Notes: a model not told the origin generated them from the sequence alone. 64,000 nt of DNA from Alcanivorax sp. (GCF_002733835.1 NZ_NVWY01000002.1:1-64000); one strand, 5' to 3'. Counted from the first letter of the stretch, positions 27,203 through 35,699 are shown. Program-made: numbers and translations.

Positions 27203-27670
27203 TTACTGGTAGAGTTTGCCTTGATGTTTAAGCCAGCCGCCCACCTGGCGGCCTTGCGGATCATGGTGAGTCCAGTGGACCACCCCGCCTTTATCGTTCC
27301 ACTCGTACTCACCATAAAAAGCAACGCTGTCGCCTTCTTGCAAACCAGGAATGCGTGGCGCCAGATCGATGTTATGAGCGATCAGAATGGTCTGGCCAGA
27401 GGCAAGCTCAAGAATGAATTTTTGATGGCGGCTGCCTTCATTGTCGTCAGGCAGTACCTTGACCACCCGGCCAGTTCCTTCCACTTGGACATCGCTTTGC
27501 CGGTTTTCATAGGCCGCCTGAATGACCTTGTCACCAGCAACCGAGGCCGTTTCCGTCTGCGGGGTCTGTGCGGGAGCCAGGCTGACTGTGCTGTCATCGC
27601 GCAGGTTATCCAGCCCGTACAGTGCCAGCACTGTCACGGCGGCCGCGATAACCGGAACCATTTTTTTCAT
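27203..27670 (-). CDS. DUF3465 secreted protein
   Basis: 155 residues from ATG 27670, with a signal anchor (MVPVIAAAVTVLALYGL), a Thr/Gln-rich linker and an OB-like DUF3465 domain containing EGTGRVVKVLPDD, HQKFILELASGQ, ILIAHNIDLAPRI and HWTHHDPQGRQ. Family known for small periplasmic OB-fold proteins, thought to bind nucleic acid in some annotations; role unproven. 33 bp upstream of DUF1287. Confidence 0.82.
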   Translation of the reverse strand: MKKMVPVIAAAVTVLALYGLDNLRDDSTVSLAPAQTPQTETASVAGDKVIQAAYENRQSDVQVEGTGRVVKVLPDDNEGSRHQKFILELASGQTILIAHNIDLAPRIPGLQEGDSVAFYGEYEWNDKGGVVHWTHHDPQGRQVGGWLKHQGKLYQ

Positions 27671-27742
27671 CGACGTATCTCTGACCGGGTTATTCCCCCT
27701 TTTTTTACCACAAGCCATCCGCAATGCCAGAACCGCCCGCCA

Positions 27743-27767
27743 CAAAAAAGGGGCAGCCCAGGCTGCC
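27743..27767 (-). terminator. Terminator for the monooxygenase operon
   Basis: On the minus strand GGCAGCC-TG-GGCTGCC is followed by CCTTTTTTG. It lies 30 bp after the monooxygenase stop. Confidence 0.85.
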
Positions 27768-27798
27768 TCTCTCTTTTACTCGTAGGCTCAAAACCCGG

Positions 27799-29313
27799 TC
27801 AGGCTTCCACCGTTGCCTCTGCATTGGCACACACAAATTCATAATCGGTAGAGCGCACGTTGCGGGTTTCCAGCCAGTAGCGCCAAGTGGAGCCCGGCCA
27901 CAGCGCGAAGTTCTTGCCATCGTCCTGTTGGTACCAGCTGGTGCAACCGGAGGTCCAGGTGGTGCCCTGCAAGCGACGCTGCACGTTGGCGTTAAAGGCT
28001 TCCTGGGCTTGCGGTTTCACATCCAGATAATCCGCGCCTTCCTCACGCAGCAGCGCCATGCATTGCAGGATGTATTTCACCTGGCACTCGATCATGAACA
28101 GAATGGAATTATGACCCAGCCCCGTGTTCGGCCCCACCAGCATGTACAGGTTCGGGTAGCCGCTGACGGTAACGCCGTAATGCGCTTGTGCAGACTTGGC
28201 CCAATCCTTGTGCAGTTCATGGCCCGGCAAACCGGTGAGCGGAAAGTCTTTCATATAGATACGCGGATCCACCACAAAGCCGGTGCCGAGAATGATGCAA
28301 TCCGCTTCATGCTCTACCCCATCATCGGTGACCACACTGTTGGCTTTCACCTCGCGGATACCGGCGGTAACCAGCTCCACATTGTCGCGGTTGAACATGG
28401 GAAACCACTTGTTGGAAATCAGCACCCGCTTGCAGCCGAAGGTGTAATCCGGCGTCAGCTTTTTCGCCAGCGCCTTGTCTTTCACCTGCAGACGAATGAA
28501 CTGCTTGCACAGGGTACCCAGCAGTTGGGCTGCCTTGGGGCTGGAAGCCGGCGCCACCCGGGATTCGTTGCTCCAGTACAGCCGCGCCCGATGTAATTTA
28601 CGCAGGACCGGGAAGCGTTTGAACAGCCGCTGTTGAATGCCCCAGTAACCACGCTCATCCCTGGGAATCACCCAGGCCGCGCTACGCTGGAACACGGACA
28701 ACTTCTTCACCTTGGGGGCGATTTCCGGGCAGTACTGAATGGCGCTGCCACCGGTGCCGATGGACACCACCTTCTTGCCCACCAGGTCGTAACCATGGTC
28801 CCACTCGGCGGAATGCATCACCTTGCCCTTGAAGCGCTTGAGCCCCTTGATGTTGGGCACATTCGGCACATGCAACGGGCCGGAGGCCAGCACAAAGTGG
28901 CGGCAGTCGATGGTCATGCCTGCGGCGGTGCGTATCGTCCAACGCCCGGTGCTCTCATCGAAGTGGGCTTCGTTCACTTCCTGGTTGAACTGGATAAAGG
29001 GCCGCAGCTGATACTGCTCCACGGTGTCGAGAATGTAGTTCTCGATTTCGTCCCGGGGCGCATAACGCTTGCTCCAGTCCGCCTTGCCGGCAAACGAAAA
29101 GGAATACAGGTGTGACTGCACATCGCAGGCCGCTCCGGGGTAGCCGTTGAAGTACCAGGCGCCCCCGACCTCAGATGCCTTTTCCAGGATCACAAAATCC
29201 TCGTTGCCGGCCTCGCGCAACTTGATCGCCATACACAGCCCGCCGAAACCGGCGCCCACGATGGCCACATCCACGGAAATTGTCTTTGCTGAAATCTTCG
29301 CTTTACTGGCCAT
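27799..29313 (-). CDS. Flavin-containing Baeyer-Villiger-type monooxygenase
   Basis: 504 residues, class B flavoprotein monooxygenase. FAD motif GAGFGG near residue 21, the Baeyer-Villiger fingerprint F-K-G-K-V-M-H-S-A-E-W, and NADPH motif SIGTGGSAI. Such enzymes turn ketones or aldehydes into esters; in oil-degrading marine bacteria related proteins act on alkanes or sub-terminal ketones. It follows the ferritin-like hydrolase by 13 bp and ends at the terminator at 27743. Confidence 0.9.
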   Translation of the reverse strand: MASKAKISAKTISVDVAIVGAGFGGLCMAIKLREAGNEDFVILEKASEVGGAWYFNGYPGAACDVQSHLYSFSFAGKADWSKRYAPRDEIENYILDTVEQYQLRPFIQFNQEVNEAHFDESTGRWTIRTAAGMTIDCRHFVLASGPLHVPNVPNIKGLKRFKGKVMHSAEWDHGYDLVGKKVVSIGTGGSAIQYCPEIAPKVKKLSVFQRSAAWVIPRDERGYWGIQQRLFKRFPVLRKLHRARLYWSNESRVAPASSPKAAQLLGTLCKQFIRLQVKDKALAKKLTPDYTFGCKRVLISNKWFPMFNRDNVELVTAGIREVKANSVVTDDGVEHEADCIILGTGFVVDPRIYMKDFPLTGLPGHELHKDWAKSAQAHYGVTVSGYPNLYMLVGPNTGLGHNSILFMIECQVKYILQCMALLREEGADYLDVKPQAQEAFNANVQRRLQGTTWTSGCTSWYQQDDGKNFALWPGSTWRYWLETRNVRSTDYEFVCANAEATVEA

Positions 29314-29326
29314 GTCCCTGCCCTCC

Positions 29327-30178
29327 TCAGGCGGCTTTCAGCCGGTTCACATCAAAGGCCGCCACTTCGTCCATCAGTGCCTCGGCCTGGTCCAGAAATT
29401 CCCGGTTGTCGTGCATCCAGGGGTGAAAACCGGGGCGGAAGAAATCGAACCAGTCCGGCAGAGCCCGGCGCAATACGCCCGGTCGACCCACCGTCAGGTT
29501 GACCACTTTCCACCAGCCCTTCAGGTTCAGCAGCCCCCCGGACTTCGCCACCATCACCGTGTAGAACGGCACGTACAGGCTCCAGAACAAGGCATTGGCC
29601 AGCAGAAAGGCGCCTACACGCAGGCCATAGGCCTTGATGCCTTTGCCCACCACCTGCTCGAAGGCATCGAAGCACACTGCCTTGTGCTCGGTTTCCTCAA
29701 TGGCATGCCAGCGCCAGATCGCCGAGTAATGTGGGTCCACCCCTTCCATCAATTCGGTATTACGCAGCAGCATGTCGCCCAGCACGGCGGTCAGGTGCTC
29801 CAGTGCCACCGTGGCGGCCAGTTGCAAGGAACGCGGCGCCTTCTTCACCAGCTCCAGCAACCGCACCACCACCGCATCCATGGCCTCGATAGGCATCCCT
29901 TCCGCCACCAGCGCTTCGTTGTATTCTTCGTGCTCGCGGGTATGGAAGCCTTCCTGGCCGATAAAGGCCGATACCTGTTCCTTCAAATGCGGGTCGGTGA
30001 TTTCCTGACGATAGTTGCGCACGCTCTGGATAAAGAAGCGCTCCCCCGCCGGGAAGAAAATCGACAGGGTGTTATAGAACTGGGAGATATGCAGCCCGCC
30101 CGGATTCCAGCTCAATGCCTTGCCGGCGGGCAGCCCGAATTTGAGATTCCGGCGCACCGGATCAACCTGAATTGTCAT
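29327..30178 (-). CDS. Predicted metal-dependent hydrolase, ferritin-like
   Basis: 283 residues from ATG 30178 (AAGGGG 7 nt upstream; ATG 30184 is too close). The family has an E...EXXH pattern: GQEGFHTREHEEY, ALEHLTAVLGD and HAIEETEHKAVCFD, suggesting a carboxylate-bridged di-metal site in a helical bundle. A hydrophobic helix pair lies near 195-220. First gene of an operon with the monooxygenase, so it may act on the same substrate class. Confidence 0.82.
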   Translation of the reverse strand: MTIQVDPVRRNLKFGLPAGKALSWNPGGLHISQFYNTLSIFFPAGERFFIQSVRNYRQEITDPHLKEQVSAFIGQEGFHTREHEEYNEALVAEGMPIEAMDAVVVRLLELVKKAPRSLQLAATVALEHLTAVLGDMLLRNTELMEGVDPHYSAIWRWHAIEETEHKAVCFDAFEQVVGKGIKAYGLRVGAFLLANALFWSLYVPFYTVMVAKSGGLLNLKGWWKVVNLTVGRPGVLRRALPDWFDFFRPGFHPWMHDNREFLDQAEALMDEVAAFDVNRLKAA

Positions 30179-30235
30179 TGTCATGCCCCTTGCACAGATC
30201 GGATTGATCGGATGCTAGGGCCATGAGGATGACAG

Positions 30236-30255
30236 GCTCAATGGTTACATTGAGC
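30236..30255. promoter_or_regulatory. Palindromic operator upstream of the monooxygenase operon
   Basis: GCTCAATG-GTTA-CATTGAGC is a perfect 8-4-8 inverted repeat 58 bp upstream of the hydrolase start. Its size fits a TetR/GntR-type dimer site. No regulator gene is adjacent. Confidence 0.5.
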
Positions 30256-30395
30256 AATGTTATTGTTTGTTGATATGGGTCAAACTGGGCGAGGCAGAAA
30301 ATACAGAGAAGGGAACAATGTTTACTTTCCGCAGGAACGCCTACCGCTCCAATGACCAGGCAGAAACCGCTGTTTGAACGGGCCGCCCCTTCTGT

Positions 30396-30998
30396 CTAGG
30401 GCTTTTTTTGCACTATCAGATAAGCATGCAACTCCGGAAACTGATCGAACTCCAGATGCCGGATACGGCACCCCAGACCGGATAGCAATGCCACAAACCC
30501 GTTTACCCCCAGCGAGGAGTAATACATTTCCGGCCCCATGAAATCATCCCGGTGATCTCCCGGTTCATCGGTGCCGCCAAACGAGAAGATCAATACCCCG
30601 CCCGCTTCCAGGCTGTTCACTAGCCGGGTGATGACATTTTCCTGCTCCGACAGAGGCACATGCCAGATGCTGTCCCACGCTGTGATAAAGGCGAACTCAG
30701 CAGGGCTTTCCCACTGGCAAATGTCCTGATGATGGAACGTCACATCCGGGTGGCGATCACGGGCCAGTCGCAGCATCTTCGCTGAAATATCCACACCTTG
30801 CGGCGCAAACCCTTCTTCCCGTAGCAAATCAATAAACCGGCCCGTACACCCACACCCCACATCCAGCGCCCGGCCCTTGCGGCGGACAAACTGGAGCGCT
30901 CGCTTGTGCGCCTCAATACCATTCTGGCGATTGAATTTTTCACTTTCCCACAGGTGGGTAATGGTGTCGTATTTCTTGCCGGTTTCAGTGGGATTCAT
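30396..30998 (-). CDS. Class I SAM-dependent methyltransferase
   Basis: 200 residues, Rossmann methyltransferase with motif I ALDVGCGCTGRF, acidic loop GVDISAKML and motif IV-like FAFITAWDSIWHVPL. Compact, without extra domains. Substrate not predictable. Six bases downstream of the small membrane protein gene on the same strand. Confidence 0.88.
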   Translation of the reverse strand: MNPTETGKKYDTITHLWESEKFNRQNGIEAHKRALQFVRRKGRALDVGCGCTGRFIDLLREEGFAPQGVDISAKMLRLARDRHPDVTFHHQDICQWESPAEFAFITAWDSIWHVPLSEQENVITRLVNSLEAGGVLIFSFGGTDEPGDHRDDFMGPEMYYSSLGVNGFVALLSGLGCRIRHLEFDQFPELHAYLIVQKKP

Positions 30999-31004
30999 AA
31001 GCCA

Positions 31005-31403
31005 TCAGCCGTTGGAACGTTGCGAAAAAAATACCCAGCCAAAGAACAACATAAACGCCAGATCGTTGAGCCCATAGATGCTGTAGAACACCCCGGCAAA
31101 CAGATCCTGCTCATACACCGCACCAAGGCTATGGTTCGCCATCCACAGCCCCCACGCCACCACATATACCAGCTTCTCCACAGCAAACGCCGCCGCCAGC
31201 CAACGGAGATTGCCCTGGATAAATGCCGCCCCCAGATAGGCCAGCCCCCAAACCACTATCATCAACAACCCGAAGTTGGACATAACCACCGGATCGGCCT
31301 GATTGATGGCGTCATTGGTGAAGGCACGGGAGAAAAGCAGGACGCCGCCGATGTTCATCAAGGCGGCGGCGATAAAACCGTTTCTGATCAGGTTGGTGTT
31401 CAT
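31005..31403 (-). CDS. Four-helix membrane protein
   Basis: 132 residues from ATG 31403 (GGAGAG 6 nt upstream). Four hydrophobic helices with short polar loops; the N-terminus NTNLIRNGFIAAALMNIGG resembles small DUF-type inner-membrane proteins. Likely co-transcribed with the methyltransferase. The 337-bp gap beyond it, to 31740, holds only a short palindrome CCGGATAATCCGG near 31629. Confidence 0.65.
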   Translation of the reverse strand: MNTNLIRNGFIAAALMNIGGVLLFSRAFTNDAINQADPVVMSNFGLLMIVVWGLAYLGAAFIQGNLRWLAAAFAVEKLVYVVAWGLWMANHSLGAVYEQDLFAGVFYSIYGLNDLAFMLFFGWVFFSQRSNG

Positions 31404-31740
31404 TGTCTCTCCAGAGGGTTTGGGGATTATTTTGATTTCATCGGGCTTGACTGGGGAACATAAACTCTTCATTTCTGCGCCAGCTTTGAAATCTACTGTT
31501 GGAGAGGCTCTTGAGGCGCGATTGAGCCAAACTATCAAAGCTCTCCGGGTTCGAACAACGCACGGGAAAGACCTGCTCCGTGCCCTTAGGTGAGCAGAAA
31601 CCGGGCGAAAGTATGATGTGGATATCAACCGGATAATCCGGATACCCCCTTAAGTTGGTGCGTTGCCATTGGATTGTAAAATCAGCTTGCAGCGAGGATA
31701 TTATTTGATTTTAAATGCATTCTCCAATCTGGGCAGAGCA

Positions 31741-32571
31741 ATGAGGGATTTGACGCATATGGATTTGACCACAAACGCACCGAAAGATACGAAACTCAGC
31801 AAAATTGGCAGCATCTATAATGGGCTTGGAGGCGAGGCCCTGATGGCTTTCCTGACTGCGCTTAACCCAGCTCTTGCACCAGCGGCCATGATTGGTGGCT
31901 TATTAAACCTTGCATACACTGAGCGCAGCCAATACAAACTGGATTTTTTGCTGGGTTCGATTGAATCGAGGCTCCAGGATGCGCGCGACCGGATTGACCA
32001 GATTGATGAAAACCTTGAGGAAGCCCTGGAGTTTGCTGCGCAGGGCGTAAAAACAGCAACAAGTAAAGAGAAAATTGAACGGTTCGCGAAAATAATTTCC
32101 GGTCATGTTATTGATGGTTCCTCGTGGGATGAAACAGCGACAGCACTACGAACGCTTACCGGTCTAGAAGACGTTCATATCGAAGTCCTGAGTGCAGCAT
32201 CACAAATCAGTGATGTAAAGTCTGGCGGCAGAGGCTCCTTCTACATCAATGACCCTAAATCCCATCTGCGGAACACATCTGCAAAAACCTACGATGATGT
32301 ATTAAGTGGGAGCATCGGCATGGCAGAAAGCAGGGCTGGCAATGATTTCCTTAGTCACCATTACAAAGAAACCGTAAAGCCGGATATTTTAGAGTTCCTT
32401 CGTGACCGAAGCGCCACGGAGGTAACACTTTTTTGCAACGAAATGATGGCAAAAGGCCTTTTACATGACAATGATCAAGGGGATTTTTCAGAAGGGCCGG
32501 TATTTACACTGACAAGTGCGGCATATTGGTTTTTAGCGAAGATAGAAATAATATCGAGAGAAGAAGTGTAA
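31741..32571 (+). CDS. Unrecognised protein with coiled coil, AT-rich island
   Basis: About 276 residues from ATG 31741 (an ATG at 31759 is also possible; the frame is open from 31663). Layout: a hydrophobic stretch (LMAFLTALNPALAPAAMIGGLL), a coiled coil (SRLQDARDRIDQIDENLEEAL), an SKEKIERFAKIISGHVI segment, and a C-terminal portion resembling a winged helix (FTLTSAAYWFLAKIE). Similar layouts occur in stand-alone accessory genes, some near defence loci. GC is clearly lower than in neighbouring genes. No family named with confidence. Confidence 0.6.
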   Translation: MRDLTHMDLTTNAPKDTKLSKIGSIYNGLGGEALMAFLTALNPALAPAAMIGGLLNLAYTERSQYKLDFLLGSIESRLQDARDRIDQIDENLEEALEFAAQGVKTATSKEKIERFAKIISGHVIDGSSWDETATALRTLTGLEDVHIEVLSAASQISDVKSGGRGSFYINDPKSHLRNTSAKTYDDVLSGSIGMAESRAGNDFLSHHYKETVKPDILEFLRDRSATEVTLFCNEMMAKGLLHDNDQGDFSEGPVFTLTSAAYWFLAKIEIISREEV

Positions 32572-32700
32572 GAATCAGACTATTTGACTGCCCTCAATAA
32601 AGTGAGCACGCGAAATAGGTCTAAATTGGGCGCTCCTGAAGCCAGGGGCGCAAGATCAAGGTCCTGGGGGCAGGTCCCCCATTTCCCAGACAGTGGGATT

Positions 32701-32774
32701 AATGGGAATTGGGAGACCTGACCCCATTACTCACTGCAATGGGAATTGGGAGACCTGACCCCATTACTCACTGC
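32701..32774. repeat. Two exact 37-bp tandem copies at island edge
   Basis: Unit starting AATGGGAATTGGGAGACCTG occurs at 32701-32737 and 32738-32774 without mismatch. A related GGGGGCAGGTCCCCCATTTCCC stretch precedes it (32666 onward). Sequences with this GACCTGACCCC core are often seen with REP-type transposases. It abuts a truncated attC and may mark where the cassette array was broken. Confidence 0.75.
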
Positions 32775-32790
32775 AGGGTTGATTTGGGAT

Positions 32791-32810
32791 CACATTCGCT
32801 TGTTACATTC
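32791..32810 (-). other. Truncated attC remnant (cassette 4)
   Basis: On the minus strand GAATGTAACAAGCGAATG follows the stop of the last cassette gene. Its R''-like box ATGTAAC is one base from the ATATAAC expected from the cassette's 5' boundary (GTTATAT). No matching R' box follows; the tandem repeats begin instead. Confidence 0.5.
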
Positions 32811-32819
32811 ACGTTTCTA

Positions 32820-33917
32820 CTAATCTGCAACATACTCTTCCATGCAGTTCCAAGCGGTCATATTAATGTCGCCACCAGGCCTGGTTCGTGTTCCTCTCGC
32901 ACAATTCTTGAAGTTTCGTTCAAGCTCTATGAGGAAAGATGCAGGATTATCTTTATTGAGTTTTTTGACTTCTTGCTTTGAGGATACAATGCTATACAAA
33001 CCTCCCAGAACAATGCCTGTTCCTGCAATAGCTATTGTTGAAGCAGTAGGAATAGATAGGAGCTTACATAAACCAATTGAGGCTGGAATGCCCATCATAC
33101 TTGAGCCAAACCATTTTTTTGCTCCGATGAAGTCCGCACTTTTCTTATAGTCTTCTTGAGCTTTTGCTAGATCTTTAGCTTTTTTCTCGATTCTATCAAT
33201 CGAAATATCCCTGTCGACTGTACCTTTAATCTCTTTCTCTAACCCAGTGATGCAATTCCTGAAGTTTCTTATCTCATCTTGGCGTGACTCTCGGAATGCT
33301 AAAATTTTGTCAGCTGGAATTTCAGAGATGTTAACTGGTGTTAATTCGGAAACCAGCATATTGAACAATGCATAAGGATCTTCTAGGCGTTCATTGTCAT
33401 GCCCTGGTAATTGCAAGAAATCATCTACTGCACCATTTAATGTAAAGTAATTTGTTGCTGTCCATGCCTCAATGCTATTTGTGAACAAGGCCAGATTGTT
33501 ATTCACAGCAATTTCTTTTGCCATGAAAAGCATAAAGTTCGATGCAACTTCAGCTGGAACATAAAGCCATTCGTTTTCCTCTCTATACCCTAAACCCTTA
33601 AATAAATCTCTAACGATTTGATCTGTCTTTTGAGAGTGAAGCAAACTTACATCTTGCTCTTCAAAAGTTAATGCAGCCGCATCCCAATTCTCTAGAGCAT
33701 CCAAGAAGTCTTCAGATGTTTTGCGTGAGTATCTTGCCGGATCAATGATTTTACCTACGCTTCCTTCTTCAAGAAGTGGCATAAGGTCTATATCATCTTC
33801 TGGGATGACATTGTCAGGACATATTCTGTAAATATTGTCATGAATTAATGCCATGGATTTTATCAACTTAGAATTATCTAGGCTTATTTGCGGATAAAAT
33901 AGTGCATCCTTTTGCAC
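32820..33917 (-). CDS. Cassette gene, DUF6236-like protein
   Basis: 365 residues from GTG 33917, with AAGGAG about 6 nt upstream. The opening ALFYPQISLDNSKLIKSMALI and IYRICPD resemble the uncharacterised DUF6236 group. A coiled region (about 225-265) precedes two hydrophobic helices (about 280-315) and a Lys-rich end. AT-rich, with codon use unlike the core genes. Last cassette of the array; its own attC is truncated. Function unknown. Confidence 0.7.
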   Translation of the reverse strand: MQKDALFYPQISLDNSKLIKSMALIHDNIYRICPDNVIPEDDIDLMPLLEEGSVGKIIDPARYSRKTSEDFLDALENWDAAALTFEEQDVSLLHSQKTDQIVRDLFKGLGYREENEWLYVPAEVASNFMLFMAKEIAVNNNLALFTNSIEAWTATNYFTLNGAVDDFLQLPGHDNERLEDPYALFNMLVSELTPVNISEIPADKILAFRESRQDEIRNFRNCITGLEKEIKGTVDRDISIDRIEKKAKDLAKAQEDYKKSADFIGAKKWFGSSMMGIPASIGLCKLLSIPTASTIAIAGTGIVLGGLYSIVSSKQEVKKLNKDNPASFLIELERNFKNCARGTRTRPGGDINMTAWNCMEEYVAD

Positions 33918-33932
33918 AATATCTCCTTCATG

Positions 33933-34006
33933 GATATAACGCCGCTAAGCACGCGCGGTTACGGAATGGAGGCGAAGCCGCAATGCAGTAGCTTTCATGG
34001 TTATGC
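33933..34006 (-). other. attC site C (cassette 3)
   Basis: 74 nt between R'' GCATAAC (34000-34006) and R' GTTATAT (33934-33940), read on the minus strand. R'' is complementary to this cassette's 5' boundary GTTATGC. The arms pair partly (GCTA..GCA..GCGG against the opposite strand) around a small GGCTTCGCC hairpin. Confidence 0.7.
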
Positions 34007-34342
34007 ATTGCCCAGCATTAGCGAATGTACTGGCAGGAGTACCGGCACTGTAAATTGAATTCTTGATGTATGGGAATTTTCTTTGAATTCGGTCGTGTCG
34101 CCATCTACTCCAATACCCATTACCTTGATACCACCTTTGACACCACTATCAGTTGACTCGGAAACTGCGACGGCGATATCAAATGAAACAACCTGAATAT
34201 CCTCACGCCCAGCCTCTTTTGCACCGCCCCAAACGGGGTTAATCGCACCCGGAATCTCGCCTGCCTTGGCCTTGTGGATAGCATCGTTTACTCCGCCCTG
34301 GATATCGACCAAGGTTTGCGATATGAATTCACGAAGTTCCAT
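34001..34342 (-). CDS. Cassette gene, small beta-rich protein
   Basis: 113 residues from ATG 34342; TAGGAG lies 6 nt upstream and 20 nt after the cassette boundary. An N-terminal helix (ELREFISQTLVDIQGGV) is followed by strands with GGIKVMGIG and a final RIQFTVPVLLP. This helix-then-sheet layout resembles the trypsin-co-occurring (trypco2-like) proteins, but the match is by pattern only. Its stop codon lies within attC C. Confidence 0.65.
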   Translation of the reverse strand: MELREFISQTLVDIQGGVNDAIHKAKAGEIPGAINPVWGGAKEAGREDIQVVSFDIAVAVSESTDSGVKGGIKVMGIGVDGDTTEFKENSHTSRIQFTVPVLLPVHSLMLGNA

Positions 34343-34359
34343 TTTCTGCTCCTATCAGT

Positions 34360-34421
34360 GCATAACGCCTGCTCAATAGGCGCGAGCTTGCGAGCGTCCT
34401 AATTGACGCATTTGTTAGAGC
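34360..34421 (-). other. attC site B (cassette 2)
   Basis: About 61 nt, minus strand: R'' CTCTAAC (34414-34420), central hairpin GACGCTCGC-AAG-CTCGCGC, R' GTTATGC (34360-34366). R'' complements GTTAGAG, the 5' boundary of cassette 2 at attC A. Canonical attC length and layout. Confidence 0.85.
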
Positions 34422-34422
34422 A

Positions 34423-34944
34423 TTATTCATACTGATGCCATTCTCTATAAACTTTCCAAACTGCTTGATAGTTTGAAGTAGAGTCAGGATGCATTAAACG
34501 AGCATAAGACTCTCTTTTTGGATCGCAAATATTTTTGATTTCATTTATATAAGCTTTTCTAAACCGATCTTTGTCAGTTTTTGAATCAAGGTACTTTCCG
34601 CATGCATCCTCATATGCGTTTAAAAACCCTTCGATACACGAACGCCAGTTATTTTCTAAGTGATCCAAGTGGCTAAGCTCATGTTCTGCAAGATTTTCTC
34701 GCTTCCGTCCAGCTAAAAAATCACTTATTCGAAGGGCAGCTTCTTCGGACCTACTGCGCGTATTGAGAATCTGTTCTCTTAGGGCAGTTTCTCCTTGCCC
34801 AATAGCAATACGATTAGCTTCAATTGCATTCAAGTTCGATCTCTTGCTTGCGTTTGAAGACTTGATCGAGAATACAATGGACACAACCATGCTTAAAAGG
34901 GCAACAATAGCACTACCTAGCGAGATCCAATCACTGGCGTCCAT
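34423..34944 (-). CDS. Cassette gene, single-helix anchored coiled-coil protein
   Basis: 173 residues with one N-terminal membrane helix (SLGSAIVALLSMVVSIVF), then a polar helical domain rich in Glu, Lys and Arg and a Cys-containing FLNAYEDACGKYL. N-terminus outside or in the membrane, body cytosolic. ATG overlaps the stop of the preceding gene (TAATG), so this cassette carries two coupled genes. No family recognised. Confidence 0.65.
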   Translation of the reverse strand: MDASDWISLGSAIVALLSMVVSIVFSIKSSNASKRSNLNAIEANRIAIGQGETALREQILNTRSRSEEAALRISDFLAGRKRENLAEHELSHLDHLENNWRSCIEGFLNAYEDACGKYLDSKTDKDRFRKAYINEIKNICDPKRESYARLMHPDSTSNYQAVWKVYREWHQYE

Positions 34945-35288
34945 TAACTACCACCTTTCAAAATATTTTCAATCTCGTCAGCAAGATCGGAAAAATCATC
35001 ATTACTCGCATTAGTTACGAAGCCTTCTTCGATGATTCGTTTTGGCAGACCTAGTTCTCTATCTATCTGCTCTATAATCCGCTTTCTATCTTGCGGTGTT
35101 AATGGCTGATTGCTGCTAGTGTATACGAGATTATCAATATCCCTTTTTATAGCTTTGGCTTCTCTAAGGGTCTCGGACCCTTGAACGTTAGAGCCAGTAA
35201 TTTTCCTTCCATGTGAGAAACCATCTCTCTTAATGGCTTGCTTGATTCTCTGGGCGTATTCTTTTGCTAGCTCGTTAAATGATGCCAT
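34944..35288 (-). CDS. Cassette gene, small helical protein
   Basis: 114 residues: a basic N-terminal half (AQRIKQAIKRDGFSHGRKITG) and an acidic C-terminus (DDFSDLADEIENILKGG). Predominantly helical, no membrane segment. Starts about 50 nt after the cassette boundary and is translationally coupled to the anchored protein downstream. The basic/acidic split and pairing suggest the two interact. No family recognised. Confidence 0.65.
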   Translation of the reverse strand: MASFNELAKEYAQRIKQAIKRDGFSHGRKITGSNVQGSETLREAKAIKRDIDNLVYTSSNQPLTPQDRKRIIEQIDRELGLPKRIIEEGFVTNASNDDFSDLADEIENILKGGS

Positions 35289-35331
35289 TAATTTTTCCTT
35301 AATATTTTATACGGTTACTGTGATCTTACAG

Positions 35332-35379
35332 CTCTAACGCTGCCAACACGCGCTTGTCGCGTGCTTGGCCTTGTTAATG
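35332..35379 (-). other. attC site A (cassette 1)
   Basis: 48 nt, minus strand: R'' CATTAAC, GGCCAAGCACGCG, a 4-nt loop, GCGCGTGTTGGC, R' GTTAGAG. The arms pair with one extra unpaired G, as attC sites use to set strand choice. R'' matches the cassette 5' boundary GTTAATG at 35700-35706. Rather short for an attC. Confidence 0.8.
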
Positions 35380-35382
35380 AAA

Positions 35383-35691
35383 CTAAGCCACCGCAAAGAA
35401 AACCCCAATTGCGATGACCGCCAATCCAGCAATGCTTAGGCTATTTCCTAGGATAGTGTTTTCCCTGTTTCGGACGGTAATTCTGTAGCGGGCATTAATA
35501 GTTGTTGTAGGGACGTGATTAATCCACTCGCCAAGCCCAACCAATATCGCTCCAGCGGAAAGAAGCTGAACAACCAAATTTGGCGCCATAAGCTCCACTG
35601 TTAGGGATAAAACAAGGATTGGAGCAGCCACTGCCAGAACAACCTTGTACCAGTTATCAAGCTTCAATTTTGAAAGCAGACTCTCCGACAT
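35383..35691 (-). CDS. Cassette gene, two- to three-helix membrane protein
   Basis: 102 residues from ATG 35691 (GGGGGGCG upstream). Helices at about 15-30 and 40-55 and a third at the C-terminus (SIAGLAVIAIGVFFAVA), joined by a basic loop RYRITVRNRENT. The frame is open to 35754, but those residues lie upstream of the cassette boundary. First visible cassette of the array. Function unknown. Confidence 0.65.
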   Translation of the reverse strand: MSESLLSKLKLDNWYKVVLAVAAPILVLSLTVELMAPNLVVQLLSAGAILVGLGEWINHVPTTTINARYRITVRNRENTILGNSLSIAGLAVIAIGVFFAVA

Positions 35692-35699
35692 TCGCCCCC

